Shown here: positions 1 through 7,716 of the stretch, piece after piece | How the letters are laid out: each line of letters opens with the position of its first letter | Position numbering within the stretch: the first letter of the stretch is position 1 | DNA from: VFMC01 sp037130535 | GTDB lineage: Bacteria > Actinomycetota > Acidimicrobiia > Acidimicrobiales > Ilumatobacteraceae | DNA: 12,239 nucleotides | Direction: 5' to 3' | Assembly (NCBI GenBank): GCA_037130535.1 | Contig: JBAXSU010000105.1 | Coordinates: 1-12,239 of the forward strand | The notes under the pieces: generated by a model | Told to the model about the DNA's origin: nothing | The model's input: the letters and a program-made list of their open reading frames with translations, nothing else | Database searches by the model: none | Translations under genes and position numbers: made by a program

Positions 1-2102
1 CCGCTGGCGAGGCCCTCCATCACCTGCTTGGCCTCTTTGTTGGTGAGGAAGCGGCTGAGCGTCTCGACCCGCACGGGGAACCCGGCGAACCGGTCGGCGA
101 AGGTGTTGCCGTGCTGGGTGGCGAGCAGGGTGGTGGGGCACAGCACGGCCACCTGCTTGCCGTCTTGGATGGCCTTGAACGCGGCGCGCACAGCCACCTC
201 GGTCTTGCCGAAGCCCACGTCGCCGCACACCAGGCGGTCCATCGGGTAGCGCCGCTCCATGTCGGCCTTCACCTCGTCGATGGCCACCTTCTGGTCAGGC
301 GTCTCGGCGAAGGGGAAGGCATCTTCCATCTCGTGCTGCCACGGGCTGTCGGTACCGAAGGCGTAGCCCTCGGCGTTCACCCGGCGCTGGTAGAGCACGA
401 CGAGTTCCTGGGCGATCTCGCGCACCGCGCTGCGCACCCGCGACTTGGCCTTGGCGAAATCGGCGCCGCCGAGGCGGTGCAGGCTGGGGGTCTCGCCGCC
501 CACGTACTGGCGCAGCGCGTCGATCTGGTCGCTGGGCACGTACAGCTTGTCACCGCCCTTGTACGACAGCAGCAGGTAGTCGCGCTCGACCCCACCGATG
601 GTGCGCTTCACCATGCCCTCGTACTGGCCCACGCCGTGCTGGTGGTGCACCACGTAGTTGCCGGGCCGCAGGTCTTCGAAGAAGCCGGCGCTCTGGCGTT
701 TGCGGGGCCGGGCCTGGCGGTGGCTGCGGCGCCGGCCGGTGAGGTCGCCCTCGGCCACCACGGCCAGTTGGGCGGCGGGCAGCAGGAAGCCGCGGTGCAG
801 TGGGGCCACCGTCACGTAGCCGCCGGGGCGGGTGAGGTCGGTGTCGGGCCCGGCCACGCGGAACTCGAGACCGCGGTCGCGCAGCAGTTGGGCGAGGCGT
901 TGGGCCGAGCCCTCGCCGTCGGCGGCCACCACCACTCGGTAGCGTTCGGCCAGTAGGCCGCTCAGACGGTTGGCCAGCGCTTCGCCGTCACCCACCACGG
1001 GGCCCCAGCCCGTGGCCTGCACCATCGGGGCGTCGGGGTGCGCGGGTGTGCTGCCCACCGTCCACATCGGCTGGTCGCTGGCGAGCAGGCGGTCGGTGCC
1101 GGCGTGCAGGCGCGGGAAGGCTCTGTCGGCGTCGCGGGCCCAGGTGCTGGCGAGGCTGCGGGCGAGGTCGTCCTCCTCGGCCAGCAGATCGTCGGCGCGG
1201 TCGCGCATGCGGCGGGGCTCGACCAGTACCACCTTGCCGACGGAGGGCAGGAGGTCGGAGATCAACTGGTCGCGCTCGACCAGCCACGGCAGCCAGCTCT
1301 CCATGCCGTCGAACACGGTGCCCTCGGCGAGGCGTTCCCACTGTTCGCGGCCCCACGGCTCGTCGGCCAGCAGGTGGTTGGCTCGCTCGCGCACCGCTGG
1401 CGAGGGCAGCAGTTCGCGTGCCGGGAAGACGTGCGCCTCGGCGAGATCGACGGTGCTGCGTTGGTCGCTGACCGAGAACTCGGTGAGCCGGTCGATCTCG
1501 TCGCCCCACAGGTCGATGCGGATGGGGGCGTCGGCGGTGCTGGGGAAGACGTCGATGATGGCGCCGCGTCGAGCCACCTCGCCGCGGTGCTCGACGAGTT
1601 CCTCGCGTCGGTAGCCGTAGCCCACCAGCGTGGCGAGCAGATGGTCGGCGTCGAGTGTGGCCCCGGGCCGCACGGTGATGGGTTCGACGGTGAGCGCGTC
1701 GGGCCCGATCTTCTGCAGCAGGGCCCGCACCCCGGTGACCACCACGGCCGGCATCCGCTCGGGGCTGCGCAGGCGCCACAGCACCTCGAGCCGGCGGCCC
1801 ATCGTCTCGACACTCGGGCTCACCCGCTCGAACGGCAGCGTTTCCCAGGCCGGGAACAGCACCACCTGCTCCTGTCCGTCGATCGCCGGGAGGAACTGAC
1901 GCAGGTCGTCGAATAGTTGGCCTGCGTCGCTGCCGGTGGGGCAGGCGACGAGCAGCGGCTTGCGCCCACCGAGCCGGCTGAGGGCTGCGATGGCGACCGC
2001 CCGTGCCGCTTCGCCCACGGCCACCACGGCCTGCTGGTCGCCGAAGGCATGGGTGAGGCCCGCATCGGAGCGCAACAGGGGAGCGAGATCGGCGAGCGAC
2101 AT
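1..2102 (-). CDS. mfd: Transcription-repair coupling factor Mfd, C-terminal part cut off by the window edge
   Basis: Mfd is a cytoplasmic ATP-dependent translocase that removes RNA polymerase stalled at DNA lesions and recruits UvrA. The frame runs open from the ATG at 2102 to the left edge, giving 700 complete codons of a protein usually about 1,150 residues long. Seen in order: a UvrB-like N-terminal module with the hallmark FPAWETLPFERVSPS at residues 83-97; a CarD-like RNA polymerase interaction domain at about 478-540 (GNYVVHHQHG, then KGGDKLYVPSDQ); a Q-motif-like region ending TPDQ near 604; Walker A GDVGFGKTE at 627-635; and TLSRFLTNKE at 681-690, typical of Mfd just before the DEEQ motif, which lies outside the window. 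No in-frame start lies further upstream. There is no good Shine-Dalgarno sequence: a G-rich run lies about 21 nt upstream, too far. It is divergent from the ABC-F gene. The identification is secure. Confidence 0.97.
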   Translation of the reverse strand, partial: MSLADLAPLLRSDAGLTHAFGDQQAVVAVGEAARAVAIAALSRLGGRKPLLVACPTGSDAGQLFDDLRQFLPAIDGQEQVVLFPAWETLPFERVSPSVETMGRRLEVLWRLRSPERMPAVVVTGVRALLQKIGPDALTVEPITVRPGATLDADHLLATLVGYGYRREELVEHRGEVARRGAIIDVFPSTADAPIRIDLWGDEIDRLTEFSVSDQRSTVDLAEAHVFPARELLPSPAVRERANHLLADEPWGREQWERLAEGTVFDGMESWLPWLVERDQLISDLLPSVGKVVLVEPRRMRDRADDLLAEEDDLARSLASTWARDADRAFPRLHAGTDRLLASDQPMWTVGSTPAHPDAPMVQATGWGPVVGDGEALANRLSGLLAERYRVVVAADGEGSAQRLAQLLRDRGLEFRVAGPDTDLTRPGGYVTVAPLHRGFLLPAAQLAVVAEGDLTGRRRSHRQARPRKRQSAGFFEDLRPGNYVVHHQHGVGQYEGMVKRTIGGVERDYLLLSYKGGDKLYVPSDQIDALRQYVGGETPSLHRLGGADFAKAKSRVRSAVREIAQELVVLYQRRVNAEGYAFGTDSPWQHEMEDAFPFAETPDQKVAIDEVKADMERRYPMDRLVCGDVGFGKTEVAVRAAFKAIQDGKQVAVLCPTTLLATQHGNTFADRFAGFPVRVETLSRFLTNKEAKQVMEGLAS

Positions 2103-2106
2103 GGCG

Positions 2107-2119
2107 ACCCTGCAGGGTA
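2107..2119 (-). promoter_or_regulatory. Possible mfd -10 element overlapping a perfect 12-bp palindrome
   Basis: ACCCTGCAGGGT at 2107-2118 is a perfect palindrome ending 5 bp upstream of the mfd ATG. On the minus strand it overlaps TACCCT (2119-2114), which fits the TANNNT -10 pattern common in high-GC actinobacteria. That would place the transcript start only a few bases before the ATG. A CTGACG at 2140-2135 could serve as a -35, but the spacer would be only 15 bp. The palindrome could be an operator or chance. This is weak evidence without transcript mapping. Confidence 0.22.
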
Positions 2120-2144
2120 CCGACCCCCTCCCCTCGTCAGCGAT

Positions 2145-2187
2145 TGTGAGCGGAGCCGACTCCTGGTGCGGGTTTGCTCACAAACGC
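2145..2187. repeat. Palindromic intergenic repeat, copy 1 of 3
   Basis: This is the first of three copies between mfd and the ABC-F gene. Each copy begins TGTGAGC and ends with the 18-bp core GGGTTTGCTCACAAACGC (here 2170-2187). Its GCTCACA (2176-2182) is the exact reverse complement of the opening TGTGAGC (2145-2151), so the copy can fold into a 7-bp stem around 24 nt. Inside that loop GGAG and CTCC can pair as well. Copies 1 and 2 share 27 identical bases at their right ends (2161-2187 and 2237-2263). I do not recognise the family. It looks like a REP-type intergenic element or a multi-site binding region. Confidence 0.85.
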
Positions 2188-2220
2188 CGCGTGCCTGACG
2201 TCCCGCCGCACGTCCGCGTC

Positions 2221-2263
2221 TGTGAGCGGGGTCGGCTCCTGGTGCGGGTTTGCTCACAAACGC
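2221..2263. repeat. Palindromic intergenic repeat, copy 2 of 3
   Basis: It starts 76 bp after copy 1 and has the same orientation and length (43 bp). TGTGAGC lies at 2221-2227, GCTCACA at 2252-2258 and the 18-bp core at 2246-2263. Relative to copy 1 the loop differs at a few positions (GGGGTCGGCTCC against GGAGCCGACTCC), while the stem arms are unchanged. The 33-bp spacer between copies 1 and 2 (2188-2220) shows no similarity to the spacer after copy 2. Confidence 0.85.
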
Positions 2264-2283
2264 AACCGCGCACCTCCAGCGTG

Positions 2284-2325
2284 TGTGAGCTGCGCCCTGT
2301 TGTGCATGGGTTTGCTCACAAACGC
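2284..2325. repeat. Palindromic intergenic repeat, copy 3 of 3 (diverged loop)
   Basis: It starts 63 bp after copy 2. The TGTGAGC arm (2284-2290), the GCTCACA arm (2314-2320) and the 18-bp core (2308-2325) are all intact. The loop is 23 nt instead of 24 and has an unrelated sequence. Conservation of both arms while the loop has changed argues that the arms matter. It ends 39 bp before the ABC-F start codon. Confidence 0.8.
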
Positions 2326-2364
2326 GGTGGGGGAGGCGGGTGGGTGGGGCAGGATGGGTGAGCG

Positions 2365-4008
<1,644 letters not shown>

Positions 4009-4052
4009 GGCACTACCCGAGGGTTGTTTGCCCACCCGTGTGTACGCAATGA

Positions 4053-4104
4053 ACTCGGGTGCGCGGCTGCGACTCGGGTGCGCGGGAGCGACTCGGGTCA
4101 GCGG
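4053..4104. repeat. Short tandem repeat, 19-bp period, about 2.7 copies
   Basis: ACTCGGGT occurs at 4053, 4072 and 4091, exactly 19 bp apart. The first two units are nearly identical (ACTCGGGTGCGCGG followed by CTGCG or GAGCG). The third is partial and slightly diverged (ACTCGGGTCAGCGG). The array fills much of the 89-bp gap between the convergent ABC-F and pth genes. Its last unit contains the pth TGA stop (4100-4098 on the minus strand), so the repeat reaches into coding sequence. I see no clear stem-loop with a U-tract terminator in this gap. Confidence 0.8.
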
Positions 4105-4691
4105 GGTGGGTCGAGGGTGGGGGAGTTGTAGATGCGCTGGGCGGCCTCGAGGCCCTCGGCGAGCAACACCTCCACGGCGTCGGCCGCGTGCTGGATGGCG
4201 ATGTCGAGCAGCTCGCGCTCGGTGGGTGGCACCTTCGACAGCACATGGCCCGCGCCGTGCTCTTTCGACTGCGGTTTGCCGATGCCGATGCGTACTCGCA
4301 GGTAGTCCTGTGTGTGCAGATGGGCGGTGATGCTGCGCAGGCCGTTGTTGCCGGCCAGGCCGCCGCCTGCCTTCACCCGCACGACACCGGGCAGTAGGTC
4401 GAGTTCGTCGTGCACCACGATGAGCTGTCCGGGTTCGGTGAGACCGTGGCGTTTCATCACCGGCCGCACCGCTTCGCCGCTGTCGTTCATGTACGTCGTG
4501 GGGAACGCCAGCACCACGCGGTGACCACGCAACGAGCACTCGGCTGTGAGCGCCTTGTCGCGCCCTGCTTTCAGCAGCACTCCACTACGGCGCGCCAGCT
4601 CGTCGACAACATCGGCGCCCACGTTGTGGCGCGTGCGCTCATACTGCTTGCCCGGGTTACCCAACCCGACGACGAGCGTCTCGACGCTCAT
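4098..4691 (-). CDS. pth: Peptidyl-tRNA hydrolase
   Basis: Pth cleaves the ester bond of peptidyl-tRNAs that drop off ribosomes, recycling tRNA in the cytoplasm. The 197-residue product has the family's normal length and motifs: VVGLGNPGKQYERTRHN at 7-23, with Asn12 and catalytic His22; TYMNDSG at 67-72 with Asn69; VHDELDL at 93-99 with Asp95; and GNNGLRS at 114-120. In the last motif the E. coli enzyme has His-Asn (His113, Asn114), whereas here both residues are Asn. The start is the ATG at 4691, because the protein must begin at MSVETLVVGLGNPG. The longer open frame upstream would run into rplY and is proline/arginine filler. The gene follows rplY by 25 bp and is probably in the same transcript. 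Its stop lies in the 19-bp repeat. Confidence 0.96.
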   Translation of the reverse strand: MSVETLVVGLGNPGKQYERTRHNVGADVVDELARRSGVLLKAGRDKALTAECSLRGHRVVLAFPTTYMNDSGEAVRPVMKRHGLTEPGQLIVVHDELDLLPGVVRVKAGGGLAGNNGLRSITAHLHTQDYLRVRIGIGKPQSKEHGAGHVLSKVPPTERELLDIAIQHAADAVEVLLAEGLEAAQRIYNSPTLDPPR

Positions 4692-4716
4692 CTGTTGCTC
4701 GCTGCCGAGCGGCGGA

Positions 4717-5316
4717 TCACTCGGCCGATTCGGCAGCCTCGCCCTCGGCGGCGGCCTCGGGCGCGGCGTGGATGACCGACACAATGGCCATCTCGGGGTC
4801 GCCGTGGGCAGTGGCGCCCTTGGGGAGCTTCACATCGGCGAGACGGATGACGTCGCCCGGCTGGAGCGAGGTGATGTCGATGACGATCTCGTTGGGGATG
4901 TTGCCCGGAGTGCAGGTGATCTCGATGGAGTCGACCGAAGCGTCGACCAGGCCACCGACCGCCAGGGCGGCCTTCGACTCGCCTTCGAGGCGCACGGGCA
5001 CCGACACGGTGATCTCGGTGTCCATGTTCACCGACATGAAATCGATGTGGCTGACGGTGCGCTTCACCGGGTGGCGCTGGATCTCTTTCACCACGGCCGG
5101 GTAGCTGGCGCCGTCGACCTCGAGCGAGAGCAGCGTGTTGCTGCCGCCGGGGCCACTGAGGGCGATGCGCAGGTCGCGGCGCTCGACGGTGAGGCTGATG
5201 GGGGTCATGCCACCGCCGTACAGCACCGCAGGGATGTGCCCTTCGGTGCGCAGACGGCGCGAAGCGGCAGATCCGTTGGGGCGACCAGTGGTGGCGGCAA
5301 GCTTGGTGTTCGACAT
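4717..5316 (-). CDS. rplY: Ribosomal protein bL25, long Ctc (TL5) form
   Basis: This is a 5S rRNA-binding protein of the 50S subunit. At 199 residues it is the two-domain form (TL5/Ctc), known as a general stress protein in Bacillus. The N-terminal L25 domain (about 5-92) contains NGSAASRRLRTEGHIPAVLYGGG-like sequence at 14-36 and the conserved EIQRHPVKRTVSHIDF at 78-93. The C-terminal TL5 domain (about 100-183) contains PGDVIRLADVKLPKG at 153-167. The last 15 residues are an acidic, alanine-rich tail, as is common in actinobacterial homologues. The ATG at 5316 has a weak GAGG about 7 nt upstream. It lies 100 bp downstream of prs and 25 bp upstream of pth, matching the conserved prs-ctc-pth order. 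Confidence 0.96.
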   Translation of the reverse strand: MSNTKLAATTGRPNGSAASRRLRTEGHIPAVLYGGGMTPISLTVERRDLRIALSGPGGSNTLLSLEVDGASYPAVVKEIQRHPVKRTVSHIDFMSVNMDTEITVSVPVRLEGESKAALAVGGLVDASVDSIEITCTPGNIPNEIVIDITSLQPGDVIRLADVKLPKGATAHGDPEMAIVSVIHAAPEAAAEGEAAESAE

Positions 5317-5355
5317 GTCAGGGCCTCGATCGACGGCGTTTCAGAACGGTTGGCG

Positions 5356-5361
5356 AGCCTA
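5356..5361 (-). promoter_or_regulatory. Possible -10 element for rplY-pth
   Basis: The 100-bp gap between prs and rplY contains TAGGCT on the minus strand (TANNNT pattern), 39 bp before the rplY ATG. It would give a leader of roughly 33 nt. No convincing -35 is seen at the right distance, so this is a candidate only. Read-through from prs is equally possible. Confidence 0.22.
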
Positions 5362-5416
5362 TCGGCACGGAAGGGGGATCTGCCACCCGCGATGGATACG
5401 GGACCTTCCAGCCGGC

Positions 5417-6406
5417 TCAGGACTGGTTCTCGCCGCCGAAGATTTCGCTGACGCTGGTGTCGTCGAACACAGCGTTGAGCGCGTCGGCGATGAGGGGGGC
5501 GATGGACAGCACCTCGATCTTCGGTGACTGCTTCTCGGCCGGAAGGGGCAGGGTGTTGGTGAGCACCACCCGGCTGATGGGCGCATCGTTGAGGCGCTGC
5601 ACGGCCGGGCCCGACAGCACACCGTGCGTTGCCATCGCCCACACCTCGCGGGCGCCGCGATCGATGAGCACCTGGGCCGCAGCGGCGATGGTGCCGCCGG
5701 TGTCGATCATGTCGTCGGTGATGATGCACAGACGCCCCTCGACCTCGCCGATGACCTCCTTGGCCTCCACCACGTTGGCGGTGCCCTTCGGGCGGCGCTT
5801 GTAGATGAACGCCAGGTCGGCGCCCTGGTCGGTGAGGTGTTGCGACATGCGCTCGGCCACCTTCACACGCCCGGCGTCGGGGGCGACGATGACGGGGTTG
5901 TCGCCATGCTTGCGTACGTAGTTCTCGAGCACCGGCATGGCCGTGAGATGGTCGACCGGGCCCTCGAAGAAGCCCTGGATCTGGCCGCTGTGCAGGTCGA
6001 TCGACACCATGCGCTTGGCGCCGGCGGTCTTGAACAGGTCGGCAACGAGGCGGGCGGTGATGGGCTCGCGTCCCTCGGCCTTGCGATCTTGGCGGGCGTA
6101 GCCGTAGAAGGGGCACACTGCGGTGATGCGCTTGGCCGAGGCGCGGTAGGCGGCGTCGATCATGATGAGTTGCTCCATGATCGAGTCGTTGATGCTGCGG
6201 CCGTCGACGCCGTAGTGGCTCTGCATGATGAACACGTCGTTGCCGCGGATGCTCTCGCCGAAGCGGGGCCGAACCTCCCCGTTGGCGAACTCGACGAGGT
6301 TGGCGTGCCCGAGTTCGACCCCCATGTGCTCGGCGACTTCCTGCGCCAACGCGGGGTGCGTGCGCCCCGAGTAGAGCGCCATGCGCTTAGTGGTGACTTT
6401 CTCCAT
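5417..6406 (-). CDS. prs: Ribose-phosphate pyrophosphokinase (PRPP synthetase)
   Basis: It makes PRPP from ribose 5-phosphate and ATP for purine, pyrimidine, histidine, tryptophan and NAD synthesis, and in actinobacteria also for the decaprenylphosphoryl-arabinose route. The 329-residue product has the class I features: FANGE at 40-44, the ATP-binding YARQDRK at 103-109, DLHSGQIQGFF at 137-147 (ribose-phosphate loop), the flexible-loop KRRP at 203-206, and the PRPP-binding IITDDMIDTGGT at 228-239. I chose the ATG at 6406 over the in-frame ATG at 6418 because GGAG (6416-6413) sits 6 nt before it, an ideal Shine-Dalgarno distance. The 6418 start has none. The gene begins 23 bp after the glmU stop and is probably cotranscribed with it. 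Confidence 0.97.
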   Translation of the reverse strand: MEKVTTKRMALYSGRTHPALAQEVAEHMGVELGHANLVEFANGEVRPRFGESIRGNDVFIMQSHYGVDGRSINDSIMEQLIMIDAAYRASAKRITAVCPFYGYARQDRKAEGREPITARLVADLFKTAGAKRMVSIDLHSGQIQGFFEGPVDHLTAMPVLENYVRKHGDNPVIVAPDAGRVKVAERMSQHLTDQGADLAFIYKRRPKGTANVVEAKEVIGEVEGRLCIITDDMIDTGGTIAAAAQVLIDRGAREVWAMATHGVLSGPAVQRLNDAPISRVVLTNTLPLPAEKQSPKIEVLSIAPLIADALNAVFDDTSVSEIFGGENQS

Positions 6407-6412
6407 GGGAGG

Positions 6413-6416
6413 CTCC
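6413..6416 (-). promoter_or_regulatory. Shine-Dalgarno sequence of prs
   Basis: GGAG on the minus strand, 6 nt before the ATG at 6406, decides between two in-frame ATGs. It is one of the few good ribosome binding sites in the window. It overlaps the codons just after the rejected ATG at 6418. Confidence 0.6.
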
Positions 6417-6429
6417 ATCGCGTCGAACT

Positions 6430-7527
6430 TCAGGCCGGAGGGGCAGTGTAGAACGCTCCGGTTGCCGCGCCCGAAGTGACTGCGCTGCCTGCGGGCAGAT
6501 GGGCGAACGGACCCACGTCGGCACCCGCGCCGATCTCGCTGTCGATGCCCACCGTGCTGGCGATGGTGCAGTCGTCGCCCACGGTGCAGTCGGTGAGGCG
6601 CACGTCGGGCCCGATGTCGCAGCGGTCGCCGATGACGGTGTCGCCCTGCAGGATGGTGCCTGGGTAGATGGTGACGTCGCGGCCGAGCCGGACGGTGACG
6701 TCGAGGAACGTCTGGCGCGGGTCGAGCATCGTGACGCCGTTCAGCAGCCAGCGCCGATTGATGCGGCTGCGGAGCTCGCGCTCGGCGAGGGCCAGCTGCC
6801 AACGGTCGTTGACGCCCTGGGTCTCTTCGGCGGGGGCCTCGTAGCGGCCGACGCGGTGGCCCATCGAAGCGAGCACGCCGATGACGTCGGTGAGGTAGTA
6901 CTCGCCCTGCGCGTTGTCGGGAGAAAGATGGCGCAACGCGGGTCCGAGCAGATCGCGCCGGAACGCATACATCCCGGTGTTCACCTCGTGGACCGCACGT
7001 TCCTCATCGGTGGCGTCGCGGTGTTCGACGATGCGCAGCACCCGGCTGGTGTCGCCCTTGCCGGTGGAACGGATGATGCGTCCGTAGCCGGTGGGGTCGT
7101 CGAGCACCGACGTGCACACCGTGGCAGCGAACCCGCCGGCGACATGGGCGGCGACGAGGCCGCTGAGGGTGTCGGCCTGCAGCAGCGGCGTATCGCCAGG
7201 TAGCACGATGACGGTGGAGTCGTCGTCGAGGTCGTCGCCCGGAATGACGGTCATCCCCACCATCGCCGCGTCGCCCGTGCCGCGCTGCACCGTCTGTTCG
7301 ACGAACTGCACGTTGGCCCACTCGGGAGCCTGCTCCTGCACCTTTTTGGTGACCCGTTCGGCGCCATGGCCGACGACGAGCACCGTGCGGTCGGGTTGCA
7401 CACCCTCGAGCGCATGGATGACGTGCATCACCATGGCCCTGCCGCAGATGAGGTGGAGGGGCTTGGGCCGCGAGGAGCGCATGCGCGACCCTTCCCCGGC
7501 GGCCAGAACGATGGCGGACACTCCCAT
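6430..7527 (-). CDS. glmU: GlmU-type UDP-GlcNAc pyrophosphorylase with truncated acetyltransferase domain
   Basis: The normal bifunctional GlmU (about 450-480 residues) acetylates glucosamine-1-phosphate and then uridylylates it to UDP-GlcNAc for peptidoglycan. This product has only 365 residues. The N-terminal uridyltransferase domain (1 to about 255) looks fully active: LAAGEGSRM (8-16), RPKPLH (20-25), QRGTGD (81-86), LPGDTP (109-114, metal-binding Asp112), GYGR (147-150), IVEHRDA (166-172), VNTG (182-185) and Asn240. A left-handed beta-helix begins near 256 but stops at GPFAHLPAGS followed by about 17 residues. The Arg of the usual LRPG motif is missing, and everything downstream in GlmU (active-site Lys and His, and the IGAGT region) is absent. 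The stop is 23 bp before prs, so no remnant in another frame can exist there. The start is the ATG at 7527, without a clear Shine-Dalgarno sequence. Confidence 0.9.
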   Translation of the reverse strand: MGVSAIVLAAGEGSRMRSSRPKPLHLICGRAMVMHVIHALEGVQPDRTVLVVGHGAERVTKKVQEQAPEWANVQFVEQTVQRGTGDAAMVGMTVIPGDDLDDDSTVIVLPGDTPLLQADTLSGLVAAHVAGGFAATVCTSVLDDPTGYGRIIRSTGKGDTSRVLRIVEHRDATDEERAVHEVNTGMYAFRRDLLGPALRHLSPDNAQGEYYLTDVIGVLASMGHRVGRYEAPAEETQGVNDRWQLALAERELRSRINRRWLLNGVTMLDPRQTFLDVTVRLGRDVTIYPGTILQGDTVIGDRCDIGPDVRLTDCTVGDDCTIASTVGIDSEIGAGADVGPFAHLPAGSAVTSGAATGAFYTAPPA

Positions 7528-7553
7528 GGCTCTGTTCTATCGCGGAATTCAGC

Positions 7554-7627
7554 TGGTTCCGGGGAGAGGACTCGAACCCCTATACGCGGCACCAAAAACC
7601 GCTGTCCTGCCATTGAACGACCCCGGA
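7554..7627 (-). tRNA. tRNA-Gln, anticodon TTG, with encoded CCA
   Basis: Read on the minus strand, the gene folds into a complete cloverleaf. The acceptor TCCGGGG pairs with CCCCGGA, the D-stem is GTTC/GGAC, and the anticodon stem GCGGT/GCCGC closes the 7-nt loop TTTTGGT, giving anticodon TTG (Gln, CAA/CAG by wobble). The variable loop is 4 nt, and the T-arm is AGGGG-TTCGAGT-CCTCT. The discriminator A and a genomically encoded CCA follow (7557 and 7556-7554). The gene ends 26 bp before the glmU start, so tRNA and glmU may share a transcript that RNase processing separates. Confidence 0.96.
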
Positions 7628-7642
7628 TCGTCGTCGGCCGAC

Positions 7643-7648
7643 ACCCTA
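7643..7648 (-). promoter_or_regulatory. Possible -10 element for tRNA-Gln (and glmU-prs)
   Basis: TAGGGT on the minus strand fits the TANNNT -10 pattern and ends 15 bp before the mature tRNA 5' end. This would leave an approximately 8-nt 5' leader for RNase P to remove. No clear -35 hexamer is visible. The 89-bp region 7628-7716 must hold the promoters of both the tRNA and the divergent bS22 gene. Confidence 0.35.
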
Positions 7649-7676
7649 CCGGCCGACCTCGGTGCGCGCCGCCCGG

Positions 7677-7706
7677 TTGGCGGGTGCACCCCCTGGCCGC
7701 TAGCGT
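7677..7706 (+). promoter_or_regulatory. Predicted promoter of the bS22 gene
   Basis: TTGGCG (7677-7682) and TAGCGT (7701-7706) are separated by 18 bp, a reasonable -35/-10 pair for a high-GC actinobacterial sigma-70 promoter. The -10 ends only 10 bp before the ATG at 7717. Transcription would therefore begin about 3-5 nt before the start codon, giving a leaderless or nearly leaderless mRNA. No Shine-Dalgarno sequence precedes the ATG, which fits. Confidence 0.45.
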
Positions 7707-7716
7707 CTCCCGGGCT

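Noticed and set aside
2143..2160. Resemblance of repeat copy 1 to the lac operator (ATTGTGAGCGGA) and of TGTGA...TCACA to a CRP site
   Set aside because: The lac match ends after 12 bases and is absent from the other copies. The TGTGA and TCACA half-sites are 28 bp apart instead of 6. I treat both as coincidence.
2145..2325. CRISPR-like array
   Set aside because: There are only three repeat units, the spacers are of unequal length (33 and 20 bp between full units), the third unit's interior is degenerate, and there are no cas genes nearby.
4692..4784. Upstream in-frame ATG for pth at 4784
   Set aside because: It would add 31 Pro/Arg-rich residues before the conserved MSVETLVVGLGNPG start and overlap the end of rplY.
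6407..6418. Upstream in-frame ATG for prs at 6418
   Set aside because: It has no Shine-Dalgarno sequence, whereas the ATG at 6406 has GGAG 6 nt upstream.
6407..6429. Frameshift as the reason for the short GlmU
   Set aside because: The gap to prs is only 23 bp, so the missing beta-helix coils are not present in any frame. A deletion, an assembly error or a genuine short form remain possible.
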